DNA from: an uncultured Caulobacterales bacterium
GTDB lineage: Bacteria; Pseudomonadota; Alphaproteobacteria; Caulobacterales; Maricaulaceae
NCBI GenBank assembly: GCA_938003545.1
Contig: CALKXY010000032.1
Coordinates: 1-36,951 of the forward strand
Length of the DNA: 36,951 nucleotides
Direction: 5' to 3'
A program made the translations under genes and the position numbers. This document shows positions 7,923 to 17,023 of the stretch, one piece after another (the first letter of the stretch is position 1; every line of letters begins with the position of its first letter). Under the pieces are notes generated by a model. The model made no database searches and was not told where the DNA came from. It saw nothing but the letters and a program-made list of their open reading frames with translations.

Positions 7923-8545
7923 GTGATTTCTATCTTCTTATTTTGTGGTTTTTCTCGTGCCCAATACATGCAGCCCAACACAATCGGAATGGCGATAAAC
8001 ATATCGAAAACTGAATTATACCAGATCCATTGATCCGTCGTCAGAATAAAGGCGAGAGGCGTATCAATTGCCATGAGGATGAGCGTGGAAAACGCCAGCG
8101 CAAGGGATGCGCGTTTCGGATTCAACTTGCCCATTCCCTCCATATACATGGCCATACGTTTACCCAAATATCCGCCGCCGAGGACGATGGCGTCAAAGAG
8201 GGAAAAGCTCGCCGCAATAATCGCCATGAATGTGCCACGTAATTTAACGGCGAGGTCATCTTGAAAGCCCCAAGCGATACTCGCGCTGATCAATGACATG
8301 ACAACGCCGAAGACCGCAAAACCACCCAACAGATTCCATTTCACAAAAGGCTGAATGGCAAAGAGTGCCAGCGTTGCTCCTGCGCCCGTCAGCGCCGCCG
8401 TGACGAGGCCAAACTCCCGCGCGACAAAAAAGAATAAGACACCGAATGCAATATCAACAAGGATGGACGGATAGAGTTTTTTTTGCCGCGCCAACATGGC
8501 GTGCTTTTCGTCACTTCGCGCGTTGGCATCGGGGGTGTCGGTCAC
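7919..8545 (-). CDS. YciB/IspZ-like integral membrane protein
   Basis: About 208 residues if started at the GTG at 8545 ([11 protein letters not shown]). An ATG at 8626 would overlap the upstream DUF2891 gene by 52 bp and an ATG at 8497 is also possible, so the start is uncertain. Five hydrophobic segments are visible: [54 protein letters not shown] and [17 protein letters not shown]. Between them lies [29 protein letters not shown]. The pattern and the ending resemble YciB (intracellular septation protein A), an inner-membrane protein linked to envelope and division. It overlaps the hemF start by 4 bp. The family assignment is moderate. Confidence 0.6.
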   Translation of the reverse strand: MTDTPDANARSDEKHAMLARQKKLYPSILVDIAFGVLFFFVAREFGLVTAALTGAGATLALFAIQPFVKWNLLGGFAVFGVVMSLISASIAWGFQDDLAVKLRGTFMAIIAASFSLFDAIVLGGGYLGKRMAMYMEGMGKLNPKRASLALAFSTLILMAIDTPLAFILTTDQWIWYNSVFDMFIAIPIVLGCMYWAREKPQNKKIEIT

Positions 8546-8574
8546 TTGGATACGCTCTATATTACGGCGCGATA

Positions 8575-9735
8575 TTACGGGGCGCCTCTGTCGGTCATTA
8601 GATATGTAGCGAAACTCGCTAGCCAATGACTGCCTGAATAATGCTCGTCAGACACCGCGGCCACGCCAGCGTCCATATGAATTTTCGCTGCCGCGTAAAG
8701 ACTACCTTGGCGTGGGTCATATTCTGGCAAGGCGCGGGCGACATTATAAAGGTTCCACGCGCGCGAAGAATTGACGCCGTCCAGATGCACGAGTTTGCCA
8801 TCGCTCGCATCTTTGACGATTGCAGGCGCGAGCCAGTCACCAGAATTATCTGTAGGGATGGTTGGCAAGAAACCGTCGAGCCAAGTTGAAAATTCATCTG
8901 GGCTCAGGAAGCGCCGCATTAGGTCAGCCTCCATCAGGCAAGGCGAGAGAAAATCTTCACCTGAAGGTTCATAGGCCAAAGGACAATTTTTATCATTGAT
9001 ATGGAAATCACGCGCGCGCGATTCGATCAGAGCCGCAAACTCGGTATCTTCTGCGATCACAGCCCAATCCTGCATGAGGCCCAAGGCAAAGGCGCTTTGG
9101 TTATGTGTGCCGAGACGGATCGGGTAGGCGAGTTTCGGGAGCCACGCTTTTGTGGCGACGACAATATCGGCTTCGAGAGGTTCCAGCGCAGCCAGCCATT
9201 TGGCTGCGTGAGGGTCCTCTGTTTCTTTTACCATCTCGCGTAACTCCGCCGTCAGTTGCAGCACCCACGCCCATCCATAAGGCCGTTCCCAGGAGCCACG
9301 CGCGTCGCGGCGGAAATTCGCGAGTTCGCCCGCTACGTTTTCCGGCGTGATATTGGCATCTAATTTCGCAATGGCCTCTTCTCGCCACGCCGCGTCTTGC
9401 GGTCCGACATGTAGCAAGCGCACAAGCAACCAATGTCCGTGAACCGCGCTGTGCCAATCGAAACAGCCATAGAAAACGGGGAACAAATCTTTGGGACGTC
9501 CAATTTCCTCTGCTGTGTCCGTGGTGCGCGCGATTTTATTGGGAAATTCTTTTTGCACGCAATCCAGTGCCAAGCGCGAAAAGCGATCTGCAAGTTGCGG
9601 CGAAATTTCGATTGGAGCGGATGTGACGCTTGGCGCTGTAACCGCTTGGGTTTCAGCTTTTGGTGCGTCGGCTTGCGTGCAGCCTGCGAAGACCAGAGCT
9701 GATAGAGCGAGAGTGGAGAGGTAAATATGTTTCAT
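8575..9735 (-). CDS. DUF2891 family lipoprotein
   Basis: 386 residues. The N-terminus is a lipoprotein signal (LSALVFAGC, Cys19). The remainder matches the DUF2891 family as I know it: CFDWHSAVHGHWLLVRLL, SWERPYGWAWVLQL, LGTHNQSAFALGLM, DFLSPCLMEADLMRRFL, VHLDGVNSSRAWNLYNVA and HYSGSHWLASFATYL. These helical, Trp/His-rich blocks recall alpha/alpha-toroid glycosidase-like folds, but no reaction is established. Family members include a eukaryotic-like group of unknown role. Here the protein would be anchored in the envelope. It lies between trmL (9 bp upstream) and the YciB-like gene, all on one strand. Confidence 0.8.
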   Translation of the reverse strand: MKHIYLSTLALSALVFAGCTQADAPKAETQAVTAPSVTSAPIEISPQLADRFSRLALDCVQKEFPNKIARTTDTAEEIGRPKDLFPVFYGCFDWHSAVHGHWLLVRLLHVGPQDAAWREEAIAKLDANITPENVAGELANFRRDARGSWERPYGWAWVLQLTAELREMVKETEDPHAAKWLAALEPLEADIVVATKAWLPKLAYPIRLGTHNQSAFALGLMQDWAVIAEDTEFAALIESRARDFHINDKNCPLAYEPSGEDFLSPCLMEADLMRRFLSPDEFSTWLDGFLPTIPTDNSGDWLAPAIVKDASDGKLVHLDGVNSSRAWNLYNVARALPEYDPRQGSLYAAAKIHMDAGVAAVSDEHYSGSHWLASFATYLMTDRGAP

Positions 9736-9744
9736 GGAATAGGC

Positions 9745-10206
9745 CTAGGGCAAGTTTTGGGTCTGCCGCAAGGCTTCGAAGAGAGTTACGGCGACGGAAT
9801 TTGATAAATTTAACGAACGGGCATCGGCCATCATGGGAATCACGACGCGGGCATCGGCCGTTTCGTGAACCACGTCTGGTACGCCAGAGCCTTCTGCGCC
9901 AAAGATGAGGGTGTCTCCGGGCTCGAATATAAACTCGGGTAGGGGTGTGGCTCCTTTAGTTGTCAGCAAAACGCGTCGTCCAGACTGTGGTTGCGCGAGA
10001 TATTCATCCCAACCTTGCGCAGTCTGTAAACCGCCTGCGACTTTGTAATCCATCGCGGCACGGCGCATGCGTTTATCACCCAAGGGAAACCCGCAAGGTT
10101 CAATCAAGGTCAGGCCCGCCCCGAAACAAGCGCAAGACCGCATAACGGCTCCGACATTTCCTGCAATTTCGGGCTGATATAAAACGACATTGAGTGTTTG
10201 GGTCAT
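9745..10206 (-). CDS. trmL: tRNA (cytidine/uridine(34)-2'-O)-methyltransferase (TrmL)
   Basis: 153 residues from the ATG at 10206, giving MTQTLNVVLYQPEIAGN, the family's usual beginning. Upstream in-frame starts at 10242 and 10218 lack a better ribosome site. It is a SPOUT methyltransferase that uses S-adenosylmethionine to methylate the wobble ribose of some leucine tRNAs. Knot-forming blocks are NVGAVMRSCACFGAGLTLIEPCGFP, LIFGAEGSGVPD and SLNLSNSVAVTLFEALRQ. It is divergent from petABC with about 300 bp between them, a neighbourhood common in alphaproteobacteria, and is followed by the DUF2891 gene. Confidence 0.92.
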   Translation of the reverse strand: MTQTLNVVLYQPEIAGNVGAVMRSCACFGAGLTLIEPCGFPLGDKRMRRAAMDYKVAGGLQTAQGWDEYLAQPQSGRRVLLTTKGATPLPEFIFEPGDTLIFGAEGSGVPDVVHETADARVVIPMMADARSLNLSNSVAVTLFEALRQTQNLP

Positions 10207-10489
10207 GACGCCGCGCATAGCGATAGAAAAGGGGGATTGCAAAATAGCAGTGTCTTCTGAGTGATATATGTTGGCAGAGGGCCATTTTAGAGGGAAATTT
10301 GTGCGTTAAATCTATGCGGCGATACAGCGAAAATTTACTCGAGGTGTGACTTCCTCGCGTAGTTCAGCATATCAAACTGTAATCCATCCCCAAATTGCGT
10401 CGCATTGCCGCGAAAACCTACTGGCAATAGCTGTTATATGAGTCTAAACACCGCCGCAATTATGAACGCCCGCCTTATCTCAGGCTAAC

Positions 10490-10495
10490 AAGGAG
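10490..10495 (+). promoter_or_regulatory. Ribosome-binding site that sets the petA start
   Basis: AAGGAG ends at 10495. An in-frame GTG starts at that same base, so it cannot be used with this site. The ATG at 10507 lies 11 nt downstream and is therefore the likely start. The rest of 10207-10489 is the trmL/petA divergent promoter region, with no gene seen. Confidence 0.7.
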
Positions 10496-10506
10496 TGGAC
10501 GACCAC

Positions 10507-11067
10507 ATGTCCGACACCTCAGTACACACGACAGACGCCGATCTAGAAGACGGATCTAAGCGTGATTTTATATTCTTGGCCACGGGCGCTACGGCTGCCG
10601 CTGGTGCAGCCGCTGTTGGGTGGCCGCTTGTCGCGCAAATGGGCAAAGCTGCAGATACATTGGCCGCTGGATCGATTGAAATTGATTTGTCCAAGATTGG
10701 CGAAGGTCAACAGCTGAAAATGCTCTGGCGCGGTAAACCTGTGTTCGTGCGTCACCGCACAGCCGCAGAGATCGCAGAAGCGAATGCTGTTGAGCTTTCT
10801 GTCTTGAAAGACCCTGAGGTTGATACAGATCGTTTGATCGCGGGCCCAAGTGGTGCCGTAAACCAGAAATACCTCGTTATGGTGGGTGTCTGTACGCATT
10901 TCGGTTGTGTTCCAGTGGGTGAAGCTGGCGATTTCGACGGCTGGTACTGCCCATGTCACGGATCGCATTACGACACCTCAGGACGGATCCGCAAAGGTCC
11001 AGCTCCGAAGAATATGGTTATCCCGCCATATAGCTTCATCAGTGAAAACGTTATTAAGGTAGGATAA
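10507..11067 (+). CDS. petA: Cytochrome bc1 complex, Rieske iron-sulfur subunit (PetA)
   Basis: 186 residues. It carries electrons from ubiquinol to cytochrome c1 in complex III. The N-terminus has a Tat-like region (SKRDFIFLATGATAAAG, residues 17-33) that doubles as the membrane anchor. The soluble domain has both Rieske boxes, CTHFGC (129-134) and CPCHGS (148-153). The 2Fe-2S ligands are Cys129, His131, Cys148 and His151, with Cys134-Cys150 as the disulfide. It is first in the petABC operon and 5 bp from petB. The AAGGAG site upstream decides the start. Confidence 0.97.
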   Translation: MSDTSVHTTDADLEDGSKRDFIFLATGATAAAGAAAVGWPLVAQMGKAADTLAAGSIEIDLSKIGEGQQLKMLWRGKPVFVRHRTAAEIAEANAVELSVLKDPEVDTDRLIAGPSGAVNQKYLVMVGVCTHFGCVPVGEAGDFDGWYCPCHGSHYDTSGRIRKGPAPKNMVIPPYSFISENVIKVG

Positions 11068-11072
11068 GAGAC

Positions 11073-12353
11073 ATGTCTGGACCTTCGACTTACGAACCAA
11101 AATATGCCGCCGCTAAATGGATGGATCAGCGTTTGCCGATCATCCGCATGGGCGCAGATTTCATGACATTTCCGTCACCGCGTAACCTAAACTATTGGTA
11201 CACATTTGGCGGCATCTTGGCGCTTTGCCTCGTTGTTCAAATCTTGTCTGGCGTGATCTTGGCTATGCATTATGTGGCCGACGTCGATAAAGCCTTTGCC
11301 TCCGTACAGCGTATTCGCCGCGACGTTCCATTTGGGTGGTTGCTGCAATCCATGCATGCTGTCGGGGCGTCGATGTTCTTCCTCGCCGTCTATATGCATA
11401 TGTTTAGAGGGCTATATTACGGTTCTTATAAAGCGCCGCGTGAAGTGATCTGGATTTTAGGGTGTGCCATCTATCTTGCCATGATGGCGACAGCATTCTT
11501 GGGCTATACATTGCCTTGGGGTCAGATGTCCTTCTGGGGTGCGACCGTGATTACGGGCTTCTTTGGCGCGGTTCCTGTCGTGGGTGAAAGCCTTCAAGAA
11601 TGGCTTTTAGGCGGTTATTCCGTCGATAATGCGACATTGAACCGTTTCTTTGCGCTGCATTACTTGCTGCCATTCGTCATTGCCGCGCTTGTCGGTTTGC
11701 ATGTTTGGGCCTTGCATCACGTAGGGCAGAACAACCCGATTGGTATTTCGGCAAAGACGGAATCAGACACATTGTCATTCCATCCTTTTTACACGGTAAA
11801 AGATGCCTTCGCGATTGCCGTCTTCTTGGTGATCTTTGCGATCTTCCTCTTCTATCTCCCCGATGCCCTCGGTCATGCGGATAACTACATCGAAGCGGAT
11901 GCATTGAAGACGCCGCCGCACATCGTGCCTGAATGGTATTTCCTGCCGTTCTACGCCATCTTGCGCGCTGTGCCGTCCAAGCTCTTTGGTATTCTCCTGA
12001 TGCTTGGCGCGATTGTTGTGCTATTTGTCTTGCCGTGGCTTGATACGCATAAGGTTCGCTCCATGCGCTTTCGTCCGATTGCGAAATGGTTCTTCCTGAT
12101 CTTCATCGTCATGTGCTTCCTTCTCGGCTGGTGCGGTGCGGAAACGCCTGACAATGTTGTGCCTGTCATTGGTCTGGGTAAAATGACGTTCTACACATTG
12201 TCACAAATCGCGACGTTGTATTATTTTGCCTATTTCCTCATTATTTTGCCAGTTCTCGGCTTGGTGGAAAAACCCATTAAACGACCTGATTCAATCACGA
12301 AGGCTGTCTTAGGTGACAGTCATCGCGACGCAGGCCTTGCCCCGGCTGAATAG
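11073..12353 (+). CDS. petB: Cytochrome b subunit of bc1 complex (PetB)
   Basis: 426 residues, a multi-helix inner-membrane protein holding hemes bL and bH and the two quinone sites. Heme-ligand histidines are visible as two pairs 14 residues apart: His95/His109 and His196/His210. LGYTLPWGQMSFWGATVIT (about 143-161) and the PEWYFLPFYAILR Qo-site motif are present. The full length including the C-terminal helices shows a bacterial bc1 cytochrome b, not the split b6/subunit IV form. It has its own ribosome site overlapping the end of petA (GGATAAGAG). petC follows 46 bp downstream. Confidence 0.98.
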   Translation: MSGPSTYEPKYAAAKWMDQRLPIIRMGADFMTFPSPRNLNYWYTFGGILALCLVVQILSGVILAMHYVADVDKAFASVQRIRRDVPFGWLLQSMHAVGASMFFLAVYMHMFRGLYYGSYKAPREVIWILGCAIYLAMMATAFLGYTLPWGQMSFWGATVITGFFGAVPVVGESLQEWLLGGYSVDNATLNRFFALHYLLPFVIAALVGLHVWALHHVGQNNPIGISAKTESDTLSFHPFYTVKDAFAIAVFLVIFAIFLFYLPDALGHADNYIEADALKTPPHIVPEWYFLPFYAILRAVPSKLFGILLMLGAIVVLFVLPWLDTHKVRSMRFRPIAKWFFLIFIVMCFLLGWCGAETPDNVVPVIGLGKMTFYTLSQIATLYYFAYFLIILPVLGLVEKPIKRPDSITKAVLGDSHRDAGLAPAE

Positions 12354-12399
12354 CCGGGTCTCACTCTTTATTTCCCTTCTCCTTAGGAAGCGCGTAGAC

Positions 12400-13260
12400 A
12401 TGGCGTTCAAGACATCGAAATCACTCATCATCGGCGCAATTGTCGCTGTTGCGTCTGTTACCGGAATTGCCTTTGCGGCAGGCGGCGGTTCCAGCGACTA
12501 TAAGCAGGACCATGTTGATTGGTCCTTTAACGGCGCATTCGGTAAATATGATCGTGCAGCGGCGCAGCGCGGCTATAAGGTTTACCGCGAAGTGTGCTCG
12601 TCTTGTCATCAGCTCAAGCATCTCGCTTTCCGTCATCTCGGCGATAAAGGTGCGCCGTTCTATTTGGAAGATTTCCCAAATCCGAATGATAATCCTTATG
12701 TGAAAAACTTCGCTGCGGATTGGCAGATCGAAGATATTGATGGTGATACAGGCGATGTTGTCGAGCGCCCTGGATTCCCTTCGGATTACTTCCCAGAGAT
12801 TTATCCAAATGCAGCAGCAGCACGTGCGAGCAATGGCGGCGCAGTTCCGCCAGATTTGTCTGTCATGGTGAAGGCTCGCAATAATGGCGCAGATTACGTT
12901 TATAATCTTATGCTTGCGTATGATGCGCCAAAACCTGCCGACGTGGAATTGACACCGGGTCTCTATTATAACCCTGTTATGGACGGCGGGAAAATTGGTA
13001 TGCCTCCACAATTGGAAGATGGTCTTGTTGATTACGACCCCGTAGAAATCATGGACCACGGTAAGGTAAAACTTATCCCTGCGCCGGAAAATACGGCCAA
13101 ACAAATGGCCTATGACGTGACGCAATTCTTGGCATGGTCTGCTGATCCAAAACTGGAACAGCGTAAGCGCACAGGTTTGATGACGATTCTATATCTCTTG
13201 ATTCTTTCGATCCTACTCTTCTTCTCCTACAAACGTGTTTGGCGGAATGTTGAGCATTAG
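12400..13260 (+). CDS. petC: Cytochrome c1 subunit of bc1 complex (PetC)
   Basis: 286 residues from the ATG at 12400, preceded by AGGAAG 9-10 nt upstream and followed by an export signal (SLIIGAIVAVASVTGIAFAAGG). A frame-extending start at 12313 would lie inside petB and is rejected. Heme c attaches at CSSCH (Cys66, Cys69, His70). The sixth ligand is Met201 in KIGMPPQL. A C-terminal helix (MTILYLLILSILLFFSYKRVW) anchors it in the inner membrane with the heme on the periplasmic side. It completes the operon and is followed by an intrinsic terminator at 13282. Confidence 0.97.
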   Translation: MAFKTSKSLIIGAIVAVASVTGIAFAAGGGSSDYKQDHVDWSFNGAFGKYDRAAAQRGYKVYREVCSSCHQLKHLAFRHLGDKGAPFYLEDFPNPNDNPYVKNFAADWQIEDIDGDTGDVVERPGFPSDYFPEIYPNAAAARASNGGAVPPDLSVMVKARNNGADYVYNLMLAYDAPKPADVELTPGLYYNPVMDGGKIGMPPQLEDGLVDYDPVEIMDHGKVKLIPAPENTAKQMAYDVTQFLAWSADPKLEQRKRTGLMTILYLLILSILLFFSYKRVWRNVEH

Positions 13261-13281
13261 GTTCGAGTCTAATTGATTTCA

Positions 13282-13309
13282 AAGCCCGGCCCTTGTGGTC
13301 GGGTTTTTT
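13282..13309 (+). terminator. Rho-independent terminator of petABC
   Basis: Stem CCCGGCC / GGTCGGG (one G-T pair, loop CTTGT), flanked by AAAG before and six T after. It sits 24 bp past the petC stop. Confidence 0.92.
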
Positions 13310-13418
13310 GTTTCTGGTGTGTTTTGTTTAATGTGCCGCCTGTCTTTGTGACCTCAATAGGCTCAACGATAACAGTCGTGGCCTTTGCCTGGGAGCCTTG
13401 AGGCGCTAAGCATTTTCC

Positions 13419-14327
13419 ATGACTGTTAAAAACGACACGCAATGGACTCTCGGTATTCTCGGTGGGTCTGGCCTCTATGATTTACCTGGGCTGAAAAATC
13501 CAGAATGGGTGTCGATTGACACACCTTGGGGTACGCCGTCGGATGATATTTTATTCGCCGAAATCGGGAATGTGCGTTTGCGATTTTTACCGCGCCATGG
13601 CCGTGGGCATGCGCTTTCTCCGTCCGATGTAAATTACCGTGCAAATATTGATGCGTTGAAACGCGCAGGCTGCACCGATATTTTGTCCATCTCTGCGGTG
13701 GGGAGCTTGCAAGAGGCTTATGCCCCTGGTGATTTCGTCATGGTTGACCAATTTGTCGACCGTACATTCAAACGTGAAAAGAGCTTTTTTGGCACAGGCT
13801 GCGTTGCGCATGTCAGTGTCGCAGATCCAATCTGCGCGCGTCTGTCAGGACTAGCCGCAGACGCAGCTGAACGTGCAGGTGCAAAGGTTCATCGCGCGAC
13901 AGATGGGCAATCACGGACTTATCTTGCGATGGAAGGTCCACAGTTCTCAACAAAAGCCGAGAGTCATATTTATCGTCAATGGGGATGTGATGTGATTGGC
14001 ATGACGAATATGCCAGAAGCTAAACTTGCCCGCGAAGCCGAACTTCCATATGCGACAATGGCAATGGTGACAGATTATGATTGTTGGCATGTTGGCCATG
14101 GCAGCGTTGACGTCGCCAGTGTGATTGCCGTGATGCAGAAAAACTCAGTCAAGGCGCAACAGGCCGTGTTGAATTTGATTGAAACGCTGGATGCCACGCC
14201 GCGCACGAACAGCCCGTTAGCGATTGAAACCAATTTGGATGTTGCGATTATTACAGCGCCCAACGCCCGCGATCCGAAACGTATGGCGATGTTGGATGCT
14301 GTCGCTGGGCGGTATTTGGCGCAATAG
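13419..14327 (+). CDS. mtnP: S-methyl-5'-thioadenosine phosphorylase
   Basis: 302 residues. It splits 5'-methylthioadenosine with phosphate into adenine and methylthioribose-1-phosphate, recycling the by-product of polyamine (and acyl-homoserine lactone) synthesis. Purine phosphorylase features appear in order: GILGGSGLYDL (12-22), FLPRHGRGHALSPSDVNYRANI, ILSISAVGSLQE, VDQFVDRT, TYLAMEGPQFSTKAES and GMTNMPEAKLAREAELPYATMAMVTDYDCWH. The last block carries the purine-binding Asp and marks MTAP rather than bacterial PNP. It stands alone after the petABC terminator. No other mtn genes are in the window. Confidence 0.92.
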   Translation: MTVKNDTQWTLGILGGSGLYDLPGLKNPEWVSIDTPWGTPSDDILFAEIGNVRLRFLPRHGRGHALSPSDVNYRANIDALKRAGCTDILSISAVGSLQEAYAPGDFVMVDQFVDRTFKREKSFFGTGCVAHVSVADPICARLSGLAADAAERAGAKVHRATDGQSRTYLAMEGPQFSTKAESHIYRQWGCDVIGMTNMPEAKLAREAELPYATMAMVTDYDCWHVGHGSVDVASVIAVMQKNSVKAQQAVLNLIETLDATPRTNSPLAIETNLDVAIITAPNARDPKRMAMLDAVAGRYLAQ

Positions 14328-14356
14328 TGAAATTAGAGGGATGCGGCAGGTCTCAC

Positions 14357-14377
14357 TCAAACAGCTTAGCTGTTTGA
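14357..14377. terminator. Hairpin between convergent mtnP and SH3 genes
   Basis: TCAAACAGC TTA GCTGTTTGA is a perfect 9-bp stem with a 3-nt loop. It sits 30 bp past mtnP and 33 bp past the SH3 gene end. There is no T tract on either strand, so it may be a weak bidirectional terminator or an RNA-stabilising stem. Confidence 0.4.
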
Positions 14378-14409
14378 CGCCGTACCGTGATCCACTTTCT
14401 GCATATAGC

Positions 14410-14955
14410 TTACGGGCGTTTTGCGCCCCATAGCACCTCTTCGCGTGCCCAGCCTTTCAGACCGTTTTCGGCCTTCACTTCACACCATCCATCGCGGCAG
14501 CTTTCAAGGCGCATTAAAGCCTGTGCGTCCGTTCGCGCCACTTCACGCGCCCGCGCATCAGGTTTGGAGCGGAGGGTCGCTTGCCGTGTTGCGATTACGG
14601 TACGTGACCCTGACAAGGTCGGTTTATGGACCCACGCCTCATCACCCGAAATGTCACGCACTTTTCGCCACATTTCTGTTTCTGCAACAACCAAGAGCGG
14701 CAGACCGCGCCGTTGATATTGCCACGCAATCGGATGATCACGGCTAGGCCCTGTCCGTCCGTTTACTTTGGAAAATTTCAGGCTGACGAATCGCGGCACG
14801 ATAAAGCCCGACGGAGTGCGATCCGCGCTGACGCGGTACAAATTATCTGTGCTGGCCGCGGTTATTGGCTCGACGACACGATTCACCCGATCTTGGGCTA
14901 AAACAGGTGTGCTGAGTAAAAGACTGGAAATCAGGGGGAGGAATATCTTTCGCAT
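14410..14955 (-). CDS. Secreted bacterial SH3-like domain protein
   Basis: 181 residues from the ATG at 14955, chosen because a signal peptide follows at once (MRKIFLPLISSLLLSTPVLA). An ATG at 14988 would add 11 residues. Two SH3-like repeats are visible: about residues 46-112, ending EMWRKVRDISGDEAWVHKPTL, and about 118-178, ending DGWCEVKAENGLKGWAREEVLWG. The WVHK and GWAREE ends are typical of the SH3b pattern. Such proteins sit in the periplasm and are thought to bind cell-wall peptides. It is divergent from the D-2-hydroxyacid dehydrogenase gene, an arrangement common in alphaproteobacteria. Confidence 0.8.
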   Translation of the reverse strand: MRKIFLPLISSLLLSTPVLAQDRVNRVVEPITAASTDNLYRVSADRTPSGFIVPRFVSLKFSKVNGRTGPSRDHPIAWQYQRRGLPLLVVAETEMWRKVRDISGDEAWVHKPTLSGSRTVIATRQATLRSKPDARAREVARTDAQALMRLESCRDGWCEVKAENGLKGWAREEVLWGAKRP

Positions 14956-15048
14956 AAGCCTAGATGTGCCGTTGATTTGGTTAACCAATGCCTAATTCGT
15001 GACACAGCCCGCATTGCAATTTCGACAGGTCCAGTCCAAACTTAGTTT

Positions 15049-16050
15049 ATGAGATTAAAGCCCAAAGTCGTTGTCACTCGCCGCCTCCCTGAAGAGGTCG
15101 AGGCTCGGATGGCAGATATGTTCGAAACCGTCCTACGTCCGGATGATACGCCGATGACACAGACCGAATTGGCGGCTGCGATTGCCGATTGCGATGTTTT
15201 TGTTCCAACCGTTACGGACCGTATCGATGCGGATGTGATCGCAAAGGCTTCGCCTCGCTTACGCCTCATCGCGAATTTCGGGGCAGGCACCGACCATATC
15301 GATGTTGCTAACGCTTATTCCAAAGGTATCACAGTTTCTAATACGCCTGGCGTTTTGACTGAAGATACAGCCGACCTTGCAATGGCGTTGATCTTGGCTG
15401 TGCCGCGCCGCCTTGTCGAAGGGGACCGCCGTTTGCGTGCGGGCGAATATAAAGGCTGGGGCCCGACACATATGTTGGGTCATCGTGTGCGTGGCGGGAA
15501 GTTAGGTATCATTGGTATGGGCCGTATCGGACAGGCGCTGGCCCGACGCGCACATGCCTTTGGCTTGGATGTCCATTATCACAACCGCCGACGGGTGCCG
15601 AAAGGTATCGAAGATGTGCTCGGCGCAACATGGCATGAAGATTTGGATGAAATGCTAGGTCAAATGAACTTTGTTTCCATTCATTGCCCATCGACACCTG
15701 ATACGCATCACCTCATCAATGCTGAACGTTTGGCAAAAATGCGCCCAGACAGCTATATTGTGAATACTTCGCGCGGTGAAATCATTGACGAAGCCGCATT
15801 GGCCGCTGCCGTCAGGAATCAAACGATTTCAGGCGCAGGTCTTGATGTTTATGAGCAAGAGCCGACGCCGCACTCAGATTTACTTGACTTGCCAAATGTC
15901 ATTCTTACGCCGCATATTGGGTCGGCAACATTTGAAAGCCGTCTTGAAATGGGCGAGCTTGTCTTGATTAATATTCGGGCAATTATGGATCACCATGCTT
16001 GCCCTAATCGTGTGCTCCCCCCGGGCGCGAGTTTCCAAATCGCGTCTTAA
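15049..16050 (+). CDS. D-2-hydroxyacid dehydrogenase (glyoxylate/hydroxypyruvate reductase type)
   Basis: 333 residues with the two-domain layout of the family: a catalytic domain split around a central NAD(P)-binding Rossmann domain. The dinucleotide loop GIIGMGRIGQ has glycines at 156, 158 and 161. Catalytic residues are Arg242 (NTSRGEIID), Glu271 (LDVYEQEP) and His289 (LTPHIGSAT). It would reduce 2-ketoacids such as glyoxylate or hydroxypyruvate to D-hydroxyacids in the cytoplasm. HNRRR after the second Rossmann strand (178-182) is basic, which suggests NADPH preference. It leads a plus-strand run of five genes; the next gene is 27 bp downstream. Confidence 0.9.
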   Translation: MRLKPKVVVTRRLPEEVEARMADMFETVLRPDDTPMTQTELAAAIADCDVFVPTVTDRIDADVIAKASPRLRLIANFGAGTDHIDVANAYSKGITVSNTPGVLTEDTADLAMALILAVPRRLVEGDRRLRAGEYKGWGPTHMLGHRVRGGKLGIIGMGRIGQALARRAHAFGLDVHYHNRRRVPKGIEDVLGATWHEDLDEMLGQMNFVSIHCPSTPDTHHLINAERLAKMRPDSYIVNTSRGEIIDEAALAAAVRNQTISGAGLDVYEQEPTPHSDLLDLPNVILTPHIGSATFESRLEMGELVLINIRAIMDHHACPNRVLPPGASFQIAS

Positions 16051-16077
16051 ACGCGGCCCCTCCATAAGGACTATGTT

Positions 16078-17013
16078 ATGAAAAAACTTCTCCTCGCCTC
16101 CACAATTTTATTAGTTGCTTGTTCACAAGCTAAAAGTCCTGCGGATGCTGCCGAACCTCAACCACAAGCGAGTGAGACGGCTGAAGCGCCAGCGAAGCCA
16201 AATATCACAAGCCAAGATTTAGGCGGCGGCTTTTACATGCTGTTGGGACCTGGTGGGAACATTGGCGTCAGTACAGGCGACGACGGCGTTTATATGATTG
16301 ACGACAAGTTCGCGCGCTTTGGGCAAGAGATCATCGATGTGGTTGCGACGCTCTCGGACAAGCCGATTACCTATGTTTTGAACACGCATCATCATGGAGA
16401 TCATTCAGGCGCGAATGTTGAAATGAAGGCTGTCGGCGCGACAATTATTGCTCATGATAATGTACGAAGCCGTATGGGTATCTCGTATATGAATGAGGCC
16501 TTTGGACAAAAACAAGAAGCCCGCGCGGCGGGGCTGTGGCCAACCTTGACCTTCTCAGAAGACCTAACACTTTGGTTTAATGGGGATGAGGTTCGTGCGA
16601 TTCACACGCCTGCCGGGCATACAGATGGCGATTCCATTGTGCATTTTGTGGGCGCTAATATTGTCCATTTGGGAGATAATTATTTTAACGGCTCTCTACC
16701 TTTTGTTGACGTTGATAGCGGCGGAACGATTCAAGGCATGATCGGCGCGCAACAGACGGCCTATGATCTGTCTAACGACGCAACCCAAATTATTCCTGGC
16801 CATGGCGCGTTGTCCAATAAGGCTGAATTAGGCGAGTCGATTAAACGTCTTCAAGCCATTCATGACCGCGTCAAAGCCCGCAAAGATGCAGGCGAGAGTT
16901 TGGCTGCCATCACGGCCGCCGACCCATTGGCAGATATGACAGACTTAGAAAGTTTCATGAAAAAATCTGATGTGATCAAAGCCACATGGCGATCGCTCGG
17001 GGGCAGTAAATAA
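16078..17013 (+). CDS. Metallo-beta-lactamase-fold hydrolase lipoprotein
   Basis: 311 residues with a lipoprotein signal ending LLVAC (Cys15) and then a low-complexity Ala/Pro/Glu linker to about residue 40. The MBL core has a complete metal set: His104, His106, Asp108 and His109 in THHHGDHSG, His181 in AGHTDGD, Asp200 in HLGDNYF and His242 in IPGHG. The layout is that of a binuclear zinc hydrolase resembling subclass B3-like and quinohemoprotein-linked MBL proteins, not a proven beta-lactamase. It sits in the envelope, anchored by lipid. It lies 10 bp upstream of the aminotransferase gene, so probably in the same transcript. Confidence 0.88.
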   Translation: MKKLLLASTILLVACSQAKSPADAAEPQPQASETAEAPAKPNITSQDLGGGFYMLLGPGGNIGVSTGDDGVYMIDDKFARFGQEIIDVVATLSDKPITYVLNTHHHGDHSGANVEMKAVGATIIAHDNVRSRMGISYMNEAFGQKQEARAAGLWPTLTFSEDLTLWFNGDEVRAIHTPAGHTDGDSIVHFVGANIVHLGDNYFNGSLPFVDVDSGGTIQGMIGAQQTAYDLSNDATQIIPGHGALSNKAELGESIKRLQAIHDRVKARKDAGESLAAITAADPLADMTDLESFMKKSDVIKATWRSLGGSK

Positions 17014-17023
17014 AGTTAGACTC

